64,000 bases of DNA. Source: Linyphia triangularis. Taxonomy: Eukaryota > Arthropoda > Arachnida > Araneae > Linyphiidae. Where the stretch lies: contig OZ021723.1 in the NCBI GenBank assembly GCA_963978545.1, forward strand, positions 5,710,273 through 5,774,272, given 5' to 3'. Shown here in pieces: positions 33,960-45,099 of the stretch. Position 1 is the first letter of the stretch. Each line of letters opens with the position of its first letter. A model generated the notes under the pieces. That model was given only the letters and a program-made list of their open reading frames with translations, ran no database searches and had not been told where the DNA came from. The translations under genes and the position numbers were made by a program.

Positions 33960-34720
33960 TTTTAAGTAAACCATTTTTTTCCAATTGGCCCACGGAGCAA
34001 GTATAGCCAGATGTAAAAAGTCGTTCATTCCAAGAAGACCATTACTTCAAGCTTTTATTCTTAGCGAAGAGTACAATTACGTAGGTTGCATCCAAGCTCA
34101 TGCTTTGCAACATCGTGAGCACCTGTTCCCTTCCAAGAAAGAAAAAAACATACACCTTTCTTACACTGCTGCCTTGCCTAAACAAAAAAACGTTCAGGTC
34201 GGTAACAAAAAGAACAACCACCATAGCGCAACATTTATAACTGCTTGCATACAAAGGAGACCAGCAATATGGACGCAACATCCATTCCTGACGCAGTGCG
34301 TGGTCGGTGGAAGATAACATCGAAATATACCAAGCGGGCTGTCTCCTTGACGCTTCTCGACTTGCAAACACTTAATAGTGGGCGAGTAGTTAGGGTTTGA
34401 TTGACTAGGAGTGAATGCAGCTCTTGGAGCGTAAGTTAACAGTGGAGTTGAACGCCCACGACAAGAACCGCATTGACGATAATGGATGCCCTAATTACGC
34501 ACTTGTCCAACGCTTCGCGACATTAAACTATTAAATATGTGACAGTTTACGGGAGGTACTGGTGCGGAGGGGAATTCTAATGGATGTGTTTCGGCATGCT
34601 GGGGAGGGTTCGGTTAATCTGGATGGGAACTGGATATCCGTCACGATGTTGCAACTGTTGAGGTTCGCAGGACTAGAGTACTCGATCATTATTTAAAAAG
34701 TTTTTGTTTGAGTGTGATGT
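33960..34720 (+). other. GC-richer pocket with short exon-like frames
   Basis: Base composition differs from the surroundings. Three consecutive short plus-strand frames look protein-like: 34269-34400 (MDATSIPDAVRGRWK...VVRV), 34415-34534 (MQLLERKLTVELNAHD...), and, in the same frame after one TAA, 34535-34690 (ICDSLREVLVRRG...LEYSIII). A perfect GTAAGT donor sequence lies at 34431. No family is recognised. They may be remnants of a coding sequence or chance in a GC-richer pocket. Confidence 0.22.
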
Positions 34721-34987
34721 TAATGTTCGCCGCTAATTAGGTGTTAGGATGATTGATTGATTTAGAACTAAGGAATCCTAGTCGCAATATATTACAATCT
34801 AATATAAGGACATTCATGGTTATTTATGTAACGGATTTCCCTTAGGCCATCTTTAATTTTTTAGTGTATAAGTCATTTCTAGGATTACAGGCCTATATCA
34901 GACTTTTAGTGAGGTGTTCCATAGATTTGGTTGGATCTTGCCAGTTTAAACCAGCTCAAACTAGTTCTGATGTATCGCTATGTCTTT

Positions 34988-35000
34988 TGCGCATGCGTCA
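34988..35000. promoter_or_regulatory. NRF-1-like motif
   Basis: TGCGCATGCGTCA matches the NRF-1 consensus YGCGCATGCGCR except for one position and overlaps a half-CRE (CGTCA). It lies 115 bp upstream of the X-box at 35115. Confidence 0.35.
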
Positions 35001-35114
35001 CTCAGATAACCTAAAAAAAGCCGAGATTCGTGTTCGGCTTGGCATTTCATATTTTACTTTTCCCCAAGTCACTGCTTCTCTCTTTCCTCGTCTCTGAGAA
35101 TAATAAATTCTTCA

Positions 35115-35128
35115 GTTACCATGGCAAC
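35115..35128. promoter_or_regulatory. RFX X-box motif overlapping a possible start codon
   Basis: GTTACCATGGCAAC is an exact match to the palindromic RFX X-box. The ATG inside it sits in a good start context (ACCATGG) and opens a 17-codon frame (MATDCFLTRTHLCLTKV) with a GTAAGT donor sequence at 35171. This could be a first exon with an RFX site in its 5' end; no downstream exon was identified. Confidence 0.45.
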
Positions 35129-35179
35129 CGACTGCTTCTTGACAAGGACACACTTGTGTCTTACGAAGGTGTAAGTCAT

Positions 35180-35992
35180 ATACACTTTATGCGCTGTTTT
35201 ATATATATGCATTAACTGCGAAGAATTAGGAATATCGCCGACATGAACTGGTAAATAAGTAACAATTTACACGTTGTTACGGAAATGTCTTTGAAATTGT
35301 GTTGACAGAAATGTGATACTTTATTTTATCTTAATTGGACACAACACAACGATCAGATCATCATTATGTGACAGATTAAAAGTTCTCCTTGAGTATATCA
35401 AGTAGCAGAAGTAAGCTCGTACCTAGTGTGTGTTAGTCTAATTGATGGACTCGTGAGGAATTGTAGTAATTGTGAGGAATCGTATTACAATTTATGGACA
35501 TCTACGATAAAAGTCCATTGATGGCATGAGATACATTTGATAGGAATTACGAATTTTACTAATATAAACTGCTGAATAAGTTGCAATATACAGAATGAAG
35601 AAGGAGTGTCTATGAAATTTTTTTTGATATAATACAATCATTTATTTAATCTCAGTTGGGCACAAAACAGAGTGCTATCAGTTATTATGACACTGATTAA
35701 AAGTTCATGATGAATATCTTTAGTGTTACTCTAATATCTACTTTTAGTGTTCTTCTAATCTCAACAATAGCTGCTTGTATGAATAGAACCTTCCCGACTT
35801 TATTTTATTATTTTTTATAGTTAAACAGTTTGTTATTAGAAGTATACAGATGAAAAGTATTCAGAATAATTTTTTTTTAGTTAACTTGGTTATTGCTGAC
35901 ATTTCAAACAAGTTGGTAGTGTAAGAAATTGATTAGAAGAAATAGCCTTTACGGAATATTACTACCAGACAAAACTAGCTAAAATATCGTAT
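35180..35992. other. No recognised gene
   Basis: AT-rich sequence. Two segments near 35240-35420 and 35570-35720 are similar (TAAGTTGCAATAT, ATGTCTATGAAATTT and ACAGAGTGCTATCAG-like order), which suggests an old duplication of about 330 bp. Confidence 0.4.
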
Positions 35993-36652
35993 TAGTCCGA
36001 GAGGCGGCTGCAATTTTTGGACCTCATCGAACATCATTCTGAATTTTTTATAGAAATTGGAGAAAAGTGAGTAGATTAGGAATCCACTGGTCTGCCGTGG
36101 CAAAAATGGCCGAAACTGATCAAAAATCGACTTAGAATGAGTTGAACTAAAATCCGATTGCCAAATGTCATAACTTGCCAAAAAGAGAACAAACTTTTTC
36201 GTCTGGCAACCCACTGCATTTTTATTTTCAATGAGAAAAAGCGCAAACGATTTTTGATCTCTGGCTTGGAAAATGTGTATCTTTTAAAAGTAAGTCAAAT
36301 TGGCGACATCAGTTACGTCATCCGTGACGTAATGTTTATTGCTAACTTGGCTCCCTTTTAATAGATGCAAGTAGACCGTCGCCAGATATCTTAATCGTCT
36401 GCAACCTTCTTAATTGATAATTAAAGAGTGAGGGTTACCAAATAAAAAAAAATGCTAATTAGTTGGCAAGTTATGGCTCATTTGGCAATTGGATTTAGTT
36501 CAACTTATTAAAAGTCGATTTTTGACCAGTTTCGGCCATTTTTGCCACGGCAGACCAGTGGATTCGTAATCTACTAACTTTTCTCTAATTTCTATAAAAA
36601 AATCAGAATGATGTTCGATGGGGTCCAAAAATTGCAGTCGCCTCTCAGTCTA
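35993..36652. mobile_element. Fold-back MITE (family F), complete copy
   Basis: Ends TAGTCCGAGAGGCGGCTGC and GCAGTCGCCTCTCAGTCTA with the family arms and central ACGTCATCCGTGACGT. TA borders. Open frames across it are arm translations. Confidence 0.9.
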
Positions 36653-37011
36653 TATGAAATGCCATAAAGGAACTAGCAACGTAAATGTCTACCAATTCGC
36701 AACCTAAACTGCTCAGTATGCAACTTTTTACAAAAGTCATCGGTTCAGTAGGAAGTTCTTAGGAGGAAAAAGATAAATTTTAGAGTAAGTGTATCGGAAA
36801 TGTACAAAATTCAGTGATAAATTATTGCTACTATCCTTGATGAAATTCAGAATTTATATTTAGGTAAATGTATTTTATCAACGCTTACTTTTAAAAAAAT
36901 TGTTAGGATATTGAGTAGGAAATATTAGTTATTTTAAAATCGGAGTATTTCAGTGATGAGTAATTAATGGCGTTAAAATTGTGCACTAATCCTGGAAGTG
37001 CCTCATGTTGA

Positions 37012-37209
37012 GGCCGACCAAACGGTATAGTGGTTAGCGTGCTAGCTTCTAGACCGCGAGGTTGTGGGTTCGAGTCCCGTGTTAGGCATGGGTGTTTGTA
37101 AATGTATGTTGGCTTGTCTAATGACGAAAGTTTCGGCGCATTATAGCCCTCGTGTTGCTGACGGCGCCAGATAATCTGAAAACAACCAACCAACCAACCA
37201 ACCAACCAA
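37012..37209 (+). mobile_element. tRNA-derived SINE (family 1)
   Basis: Complete, with about six AACC units in the tail. Exact 13 bp duplication GCCTCATGTTGAG at 37000-37012 and 37210-37222. Confidence 0.96.
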
Positions 37210-37532
37210 GCCTCATGTTGAGTTTCTGCTCTTTACTAAACTAGTTTGCAGCACTTATAAAAATGCTGTACAGTCATGTTTCACTCAGTTAAACGAATTC
37301 ACATAGCTTAAAATGTTACAGTCTTGTAGACTTCAACATTTTAACCAGACACAAATTGTATTGGGAATAAAGACTGACATATCGTAATTGTTCAGTAAAT
37401 TGAGATCGAACAATCCATTTATCATATGCAGTACAAATAATTATCAAAAAGGTATAGTAATTAGTTAAGAAATAACTGTTGATAAATTGTTCATTTTTAT
37501 TATTGTATACTTATCCATATTTTTAAATATAT

Positions 37533-37999
37533 TGTTATGAATTTTTCCACTGAGGCAATGATGGCACAGTTCTCACGGTTTAAAAGTATTTATTCTCTCT
37601 TCAGAAAACTCACAAAAATTTATTCACAGCCAACAGTTTAATTACTCTCAAGCTTCAACACAAGCTTCAACAAAAATAACTTCGAATTCAGCGATTATTC
37701 AAGCTCACTCCAATAGGTAAACAAAGCGATAAGCTTTCATCGAAGTCCAAAGTCAATCTGAAAACTTTCCCGTTCTCCCGTCTTTTATATACAAGCGCGT
37801 GAGACATTCTCGAAATTTCCAGCCAATTCATCGGAAAAGAAATATCTCGAAACTTCTCGATTGCTTTAGGTGTTGCCACCTTTTTCTAACTTGTATAATA
37901 GCTATTAATTAATAAATAAAATAAGATAAAAATAAATTACAATAGAATTTTGAAATAATACGTCACTATTTACAATATATACAGACAATTTGTGCAACA
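37533..37999 (-). mobile_element. Solo LTR, gypsy-like
   Basis: TG...CA boundaries (TGTTATGAATTT at the left, TTTGTGCAACA at the right) with ATAT on both sides. On the minus strand it has TATATAAAAGACGGG and two AATAAA signals (GTGAATAAATTT, AGAATAAATAC). Related to 46577-47059. The 63-codon frame inside is LTR sequence, not a gene. Confidence 0.82.
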
Positions 38000-38003
38000 A
38001 TAT

Positions 38004-39108
38004 TATATTGAGCAGCGATACATTTTATTTAAAATGCATCGTAGAATGTTTAGGATGAACGTTAACAAAGGATAGTTGCAACATAAAACAGAGAGTAAAG
38101 TTAACCTAATTTTGATAAAAACCAGCTTTCATTTACTTATCCCATGTTCAAAAAAACTACAGATTTTATAATTAGTAGAAACATAAAAACATTTAATTTA
38201 AAGTTCATTTGTTCATTATTACAGTGATGCAAGAGAAATAATGCAAACAACAAATGCAGCACAGAAGCATGTTAATGCAAAGGTACGCGCAAATAAACAC
38301 CAAAATCGGGAACAGCCTGCAGGTATGGATTGAGTAGGAATTTAATGAAACGAACTAATTAATTTCAAGAAACCACTTAACCAATCGTAAATTGATCCGC
38401 CGATCGATAAATAGAAGCTGCAATTTAAAAAAAAATATATTTTATAAAATATTATTGAAAGAAAACTGTTTACTCGGGTAACAATTACTAGTGAGTAATT
38501 GTTTAGAAATTAAAAAAGGTTTTTGGCAACATTTTGAGCAGCGAGAGCACTATTGAAAAACAGTTATTGTTGTCATAAAGAATGTTTGTAAACGGGGACA
38601 AAATACTGTTGCCAAAATATCAAACATGATTATTTATAAAGAAACAAATAGTTTTTTTTTTTTTTAAAAATCTCAGTAGCAAATAAGATTTCGTTACACT
38701 TGTTGACTCAAATACAAAACATGATCTAAATTTTAAGAAGGAAACAGTTATCAGGATCTGTTCTTTTTTCAAATTTACATCTTCATTTGCAGAATTTATG
38801 GTATGCAGTGGAAAATAATTTTTATCCTTCATCTTTTTTTAAAGATAATTTAGAAGACACAAATAATTGCAGTAAGTACAACAGTATTTTTACATTCCAA
38901 GCCCTTTTCCCTGTATACTTAATTTCAACTAATTTTTTTTTCCAAACTTTTATTATTAAGAGTCTTTGGAATTAAATTTTTTTTTTCACTTTTATAAACT
39001 TTATATTAATAAAATTTAAGTTATATGCTTTTAATTTCTAGACCGTAATTTCTTAAGCTCTAATAATCTTAAATTATTATAAATATAGAGGTTTTGAAAG
39101 AAGTTTTG

Positions 39109-39110
<2 letters not shown>
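38004..39110. other. No recognised gene
   Basis: AT-rich sequence with short homopolymer runs and no repeat family member I could identify. Confidence 0.4.

Positions 39111-39111
<1 letters not shown>

Positions 39112-39193
<82 letters not shown>
39112..39193. repeat. AT dinucleotide microsatellite, about 41 units
   Basis: Uninterrupted alternating AT, followed by a short second tract at about 39203-39215. The Ile/Tyr-alternating minus-strand frame across it is an artefact. Confidence 0.97.
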
Positions 39194-39199
<6 letters not shown>

Positions 39200-39327
39200 T
39201 AATATATATATATATGTTTGTATTTTGATAGCGAACATAGGATGTGGAATGTTGCACAGCTTCCAATAACACTACTCTACTGGTGAATATGGATTAACGT
39301 ATTTAGATACCTGCTTTTCATATTTTG

Positions 39328-39359
39328 GGTTAATATTTACTGTATGGTCCCCCTTGGCG

Positions 39360-39405
<46 letters not shown>

Positions 39406-39574
39406 TCACCGAATTGAAAATGACGTCAAAAGGATGTGTCGCCAAATCCAAAATGGCATCAAAACATGCCTTGGTGCCAAATACAATCGGTCACTAGGGT
39501 TATCGGAAAATCTTGGCGACGAAACGCAAACTTTCAAAAAGTCGCCAAGGAGGACCGTAAAGTAAATCTTAACC
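39328..39574. mobile_element. MITE with 8 bp target duplication (Merlin-like or hAT-like)
   Basis: The left end GGTTAATATTTACTGTATGG is inverted relative to the right end CGTAAAGTAAATCTTAACC. It is flanked by ATATTTTG at 39320-39327 and 39575-39582. The GG start with an 8 bp duplication suggests Merlin; hAT is the alternative. The interior contains an unbroken A39 run (about 39365-39403) and a CRE palindrome (39421-39428). Confidence 0.8.
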
Positions 39575-39582
39575 ATATTTTG

Positions 39583-40564
39583 TTGTAAATAAGTAGAAAT
39601 TCGCCAAGTTATAGAGTTTGAAGATTTCACAATTTTTCAAGTTGGTGAGCTTGATGACATTTTTGGCATCAAAATTAGTTGCCAACTTCTCATTTCGAGG
39701 ATGAAAGTTAATCTCGAACTAACACACATACATGGACATAGCACAGCATTTGTGTAATTTTATTGCAGCTGTAGGGCTGGAGCTAAAATTTTATATTCTT
39801 TTACAACTGCCCTATTTGTATGGTCCGGTTTTTCTTAGACTCTGGAAAATGTCGGATTTTATCTAGATGGAGAATGGTTGCACTTTGTTTTCAAGAATTC
39901 AATAATATTGCTATGTGCGTGATGTACTTGGTGATTATATTTGCATTATGAACAGTGCCTAAAAGAAATTGACCAAATTTAAAAAATTTTAAACCAAGAA
40001 TTGCGATGTGGTTTAATATTAACAGTTCACAATTGCGTGAAATCATTTTTAAAAAGTAGTTCGCAATTGTTAATGTTGTTATTTTGTTATTAATTGCAAA
40101 CAAAACATTTTAGAATTGATTAATAAGGTTTTAAATCTGCCCACATAAGTGCTCTTTCAGAACTCCATAAAAGTTTACAGAAATTGTATAACTAAATAAA
40201 ACATTTTCAACAATTATTGAAGTTAAACCATTGGTCTGATTCCAAATTCATCTTCTGATACTCTAAACTTGCGTAGAATTTAATTAATACTTTAATTAAA
40301 TTACATAAAAGTTTAACTAGAAGATGGTTATAGAATCAAACTATGGTTCACATTTAATAATAAGTAAGAATAAGGTTAAAAGATTTAAATATGTCAGCAT
40401 TATATTCAAAAAAGTTTTAAATACTCTTATAATTGAGGCTACCAGAATGACGTCATCTCAATTGAGCCTATAAATCCGTTGCGATGCCATGATCTATTCA
40501 ATTTTAGACTTTATCATGAAATGAAGATAAATTCGTAATTTAAGTTGACACAACAATATTTGTA
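39583..40564. other. No recognised gene; one CRE + TATA cluster
   Basis: AT-rich. The only notable site is at 40448-40510: TGACGTCA, then TATAAAT at about 40470, then TTCAATT about 31 bp further on. It looks like a TATA core promoter with an upstream CRE. No downstream reading frame of note. Confidence 0.35.
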
Positions 40565-40866
40565 GGCTCCCGATAGCCTAGGCGGTAGAGTATCGAGCTC
40601 GTAACCGGAGGCTTGCGGGTTCTGTCCTCGGTCCGCTAAATATCGGTGTGTACCTAATGGGGGCTGGTGCACATTAAATCTGTCGTGGCCTCAATGTCCT
40701 CTCGTTGGTGTGGTGGGGTCGGAGAGAGGGGTTTACACTAGAAGATTTCGATCTCGTATTCTTCTAGATGCTCAAAATTACGAGACGTATTTGACTGTGT
40801 TAAGCACTTTATAAGTGGCAGAAATAGACAGCAGGTGGTTTGAAAACAAAACAAAACAAAAACAAA
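40565..40866 (+). mobile_element. tRNA-derived SINE (family 2)
   Basis: The tRNA-like head (GCCTAGGCGGTAGAG A-box region, GCGGGTTCTGTCC degenerate B box) is followed by a unique body of about 220 bp and a (AAAAC)n tail. It differs from family 1 in body and tail. Target duplications were not clear. Only one copy in the window. Confidence 0.75.
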
Positions 40867-41900
40867 TCATATTGTCTCATAAATGGTAAATTGCATTTTG
40901 TCATGAATGCATTTTTAAAACTTTTTACGTAATTTATGCTCTTATGCGTTTTAAATTAGGCATGATTTTTGCTCACATTTTGTAATTGTGTCAAAGATGT
41001 AGTGCTGCACTAAGCTTGGTATTTAAAAACAATCAATGCTAGGGTTTTTAATCTTTGCTAGTTTCTTGCTTAATTTAGATTTTGTTTGATTTTAAAACAA
41101 AATTCAAGAACTATGAAAATTATTAATGATTATTTTTATACCTATAGGTATCAAGAATATTTTGTTGACTATTTTGTGCATTTTAAAAAAAGATACACAA
41201 TTCTTTTAAGAATACCAACTAATAAAAACATCATTACTTATATGTTTACAAAGTTTTTATACGATAAAATGTTGCTGGATTAATTTAAACTACGAACCTA
41301 ACATCACTCCATTAGAATGAGTCTAAAAATACATAGGACCTGGCAATCCAGCGAATTTATTCGACTCATTTTGACGTCACAACTTGCATCCACTATACCA
41401 AACAATTCCAGTCAAATTTGCTTGTATCCAGCACGTGTAAAATACGTCTTAAAAATTTCGATTGTCAACTACAATGTGGGACGTAATCAGCAGTGAATAA
41501 TCAATCACAGTTAGACCTTTAATAACAAATTTGAATCAGTTATATGCTAAAACTGGGACATATATTGGAATTTGTAAGTAAAAGTCTCTTCAGAAAAAGA
41601 TAAATTGACTTAAGAAAAGTTAGCTAAAACTTCTCTTGCGCTATTTAAATTTCAAAAGACAGTATTATTCGAAATAGCTTTTTGTAAATAAATAAACGTA
41701 GAATATAAATAGAAATAGGCTACTCCTAATAAATGGATGTCTTACTACTTTCTAGCTTTGTCGGTACTGTAAATAAAAGATATAAAGATTTCACCAGGGA
41801 AAAAAAAAATCGAAAAATTAAAAAAAGATGTAGATACTGATACATTAGAACGGCAATATGCATACATATATAGACACCAGTGTTTCGGTACCAAATTTTA
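40867..41900. other. No recognised gene
   Basis: AT-rich, one CRE palindrome (41372-41379). A 65-codon frame at 41086-41283 lacks recognised motifs. Confidence 0.4.
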
Positions 41901-41915
41901 CTTTGTGCATTTGGC

Positions 41916-42096
41916 TTGGTTGGTTGTTTTCAGATTATCTGGCGCCGTCAGCAACACGAGGGCTATAATGCGCCGAAACATTTGTCATTAGACAAGCCAA
42001 CATACATTTACAAACACCCATGCCAACACGGGACTCGGAACCCGCAACCTCGCGGTCTAGAAGCTAGCACGCTAACCACTATACCGTTTGGTCGGC
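41916..42096 (-). mobile_element. tRNA-derived SINE (family 1)
   Basis: Complete. Exact duplication TTGTGCATTTGGC at 41903-41915 and 42097-42109. Confidence 0.96.
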
Positions 42097-42313
42097 TTGT
42101 GCATTTGGCAATCAAAAGACATTCATGCATTCGATTTCGAAAGTTTGACCCCATTCGACTGAAAATTGACCTGTCAGAATCGCAATAGCTTACTTTATCT
42201 ATGCACTGTTTAAATGCGTATCAAATTCAAAAACTGTGACTACAACTACTTGTGAGTGGAAAGCTTGAATATCCCTTGTTTGGAACGTTTGTTCGTTTTT
42301 CGATCGCTTAATT

Positions 42314-42586
42314 TTGCTTTATCGAGATCGGAACAGCTTACTTATTATGCTTGCCATTTTTGACATTTGTACTAAATTTGTGTCTATTTTGGAAGTGGGG
42401 GAATTACTGATGAAGTTAAGCAGTGAGGACTTTGACTTTTATATAGTGAGAAGAATGTTGATATATTTTTTAGAAATCTACAGTTATATTCCGATATTGG
42501 TAAAAATTTTCACCCTTGATCTTCAAAACAAGAGGAAGGGTAATGTTGACATGAGATTACCTTTCACCATTCCAACCCCTTTATAA
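42314..42586 (+). CDS. Open frame of 90 codons, unrecognised, membrane-like
   Basis: Opens MLYRDRNSLLIMLAIF and ends RLPFTIPTPL. It has two hydrophobic stretches (about residues 9-28 and 49-66) separated by an acidic stretch and followed by a basic segment (NKRKGN). It is not made of a known repeat, and its amino-acid mix is less biased than that of most frames here. There is no recognised family, splice context or codon evidence. It may be a fragment of a membrane-protein exon or a chance frame. Confidence 0.2.
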   Translation: MLYRDRNSLLIMLAIFDICTKFVSILEVGELLMKLSSEDFDFYIVRRMLIYFLEIYSYIPILVKIFTLDLQNKRKGNVDMRLPFTIPTPL

Positions 42587-42618
42587 CTCGAGATCGTCAG
42601 CCTCACCAATTTGAAACG

Positions 42619-42832
42619 GTTATTATTATTATTATTATTATCATCATCATTATTATCATCATTATCATCATCATTTTCCTCATCATTATCATAATGACGA
42701 TGATAATGATCATCATCATCATCATTATCATTATCATCATCTTTATCATCATCTTTATCACCATCATTATCATCATCATCATCATCATCATCATCTATTA
42801 TTTATTATTTATTATTATTATTATTATTATTT
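42619..42832. repeat. Trinucleotide microsatellite (ATT/ATC)n
   Basis: About 210 bp of mixed ATT and ATC units. The poly-Met/Ile minus-strand frame is an artefact. Confidence 0.96.
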
Positions 42833-42994
42833 TTTTCAAAGTGTCTGATTTGAATCACTAAATGTAAAAAGAGAACATGTCTAATTGAAAACTTACTGAC
42901 ATATTCCTTTTTAAATCCTTGATATTAACTTCGCTTTTGTGAGAGGGTGGCTGGTTTGGTGCCTATGTTTGTCGATGGCGGGCAGATCTGAGGG

Positions 42995-43155
42995 GTCTAA
43001 TTAACCCCCTTGTCATCATCCAATCAGGCTGAAACTTGGTAGATAGATTTGATGTCGATGACAATGCATTCTATCAAACTTTGAAGGCTGTCACTGACAC
43101 TAAAAGGTCGCTTTTACGGAATACTAATAATCCAACTTGCCGTCATCCAATCGCG
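42995..43155 (-). repeat. Repeat family J fragment
   Basis: Reverse-complement relative of 16560-16745 (GATGTCGATGACAATGCATTC; CTTGCCGTCATCCAATCG). Confidence 0.5.
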
Positions 43156-43468
43156 CTGAAATAGCTTTTAACCGATGATTTAAGAAACTCTTTAATGTTA
43201 CCAAAACTGTTTGAATAGATAATTAAATCGTTTTAATCAGAATAAATAAAAGATATTTGGATGTGAGTGCATCAATTCACATTCATTTTTAATGAAGAAA
43301 TTTTAAAAAGTAGTTTACCGCATATTTCGCTGATAGAGATGTTTTTAATATTTGAAATTAAGATGCCAACACTAAGCCCACGCTGACAACGGAATAAGGC
43401 GCTATGTTAATGAATATAAAAAATTTCAGTGCATATAAAGGATTTATACTAAACACTTTATTTTCATG

Positions 43469-43645
43469 GTTGGTTGTATTCAGATTATCTGGCGCCGTTA
43501 GCAACACGAGGGCTATAATGCGCCTAAACTTTCGTCATTAGACAAGCCAACATACATTTACAAACACCCATGCCTAACACGGGACTCGAACCCGCAATCT
43601 CGCGGTCTAGAAGACAGCACGCTAACCACTATACCGTTTGGTCGG
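43469..43645 (-). mobile_element. tRNA-derived SINE (family 1)
   Basis: Complete. Exact 15 bp duplication CACTTTATTTTCATG at 43454-43468 and 43646-43660. Confidence 0.96.
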
Positions 43646-43660
43646 CACTTTATTTTCATG

Positions 43661-44673
43661 AGTCATATTATTTATAATAAGGGGTGATATGGGGCATGCT
43701 CATAATATGCAATCAACTGACCCAGGTTGTACCAGGCCACAGAAGCTCAAAAAACGTCAGGTACTACAGCTAGTACTGTAAATTACAAGCCGAGTTGTTC
43801 AGGAGTCATGGCTTAAATTGAAACAATTCGAACCGAGAAATACCAGGTCACAGTCATTCGAGCCGGGGACATCAGCTAGTTCATTTATAAAACGTTAACG
43901 TAGCATATCAGCAACCAACCAGCTATAATAAACGAATTCCAAGTCTACACCCAAGATATCACTTCTATTAAAAGCACATTTAAATAACAAAGCACACCAA
44001 ACACCACACCACCCTTCCTTTGATTATTAATTAAACATTCCCTACGAAAAAAAAAAAAAAAAAGAAACAGCACCGACTAACGCGCCGTCCACACAGTTGA
44101 ATGATAGCAATATCCGCTTCAGCATTGACTCTACCACAAAAAAACAGCCCAGGTTTATATATTAGTAACAAGACCCAATATATGCGCATAACAAAAGCCG
44201 ACCTTTTTTCCCAATGAATACACACCCGTCTCCCTTTTGTACAGGTTTCATTATCACTTGTGTGTTTCTTGATCAAGGTCGGTCTACACGGACAAAGTCA
44301 GGCGATGGCATTTTTTGGTGGCTGCATGTCAAGTTCAAGAACACTGTTTAGCCATTCACCATCAAAAGGATGGGAGTCGACCACATGTAACGCGATCACG
44401 TTCTAATTTATCTTTGTTGCTGGAGAACCATAAGGTTCCCAGCCCCCCCCCCCCCTCCTTTTTTTGTGTGGACGGGAAGATGTCTTTTGATGTTAGATGT
44501 CTTTTGATGTTAGATGTCTTTTGATGTTTTGATGTTAGATTTTGGTTTTGAAATTCGCGAAGCATCCTTGATATAGGTATTAAAAAGAAAGGCTAACAAC
44601 AATTACCAAGTTCAGTGAGATGTTAGTGGTGGCAAAGTTTGCAAGTGTTTTGAATTGGAAATGATTTTTTCTG
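43661..44673. other. No recognised gene; short tandem repeats
   Basis: Moderate GC, a C14 run near 44442-44455, and three tandem 17 bp units (TGTCTTTTGATGTTAGA) at about 44480-44530. The motifs CGCCGTCCACAC (44092) and GGTCTACACGGAC (44281) may be ends of an unrecognised element. Confidence 0.4.
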
Positions 44674-44685
44674 TACGTTGGTGGG

Positions 44686-44866
44686 TTGGTTGGTTGTTTT
44701 CAGATTATCTGGCACCGTCAGTAACACGAGGGCTATAATGCGCCGAAACATTCGTCATTAGACAAGCCAACATACATTTACAAACACCCGTGCCTTACAC
44801 GGGACTCGAACCCGAAACCTCGCGGTATAGAAGCTAGCACGCTAACCACTATACCGTTTGGTCGGC
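44686..44866 (-). mobile_element. tRNA-derived SINE (family 1)
   Basis: Complete copy with duplication TAC(G/A)TTGGTGGG at 44674-44685 and 44868-44879. Confidence 0.94.
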
Positions 44867-44903
44867 ATACATTGGTGGGAATATAACGTTTCTTAATATG
44901 TTG

Positions 44904-45081
44904 GTTGGTTGTTTTCAGATTATCTGGCTCCGTCAGCAACACGAGGGCTATAATGCGCCTAAACATTCGTCATTTGACAAGCCAACATACATTTAGAGAC
45001 ATCCATGTCTTACATGGGACTCGAACCCGCAAACTCGCGGTCCAGAAGCTAGCACGCTAACCACTATACCGTTTGGTCGGC
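44904..45081 (-). mobile_element. tRNA-derived SINE (family 1)
   Basis: Complete copy 37 bp from the previous SINE, same orientation, with its own duplication CTTA(A/T)TATGTTG (44892-44903 and 45082-45093). The two are therefore independent insertions. Confidence 0.94.
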
Positions 45082-45099
45082 CTTATTATGTTGAATTCA

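Noticed and set aside
37688..37879. 63-codon frame MATPKAIEKFRDISFP
   Set aside because: Lies inside the solo LTR at 37533-37999, upstream of and across its TATA box.
39069..39272. Ile/Tyr-alternating open frame
   Set aside because: AT dinucleotide microsatellite.
36903..42188. Recurrent protein with [18 protein letters not shown]
   Set aside because: Translation of SINE family 1 in reverse orientation; it appears at most SINE copies.
42603..42794. Poly-Met/Ile open frame
   Set aside because: Trinucleotide microsatellite.
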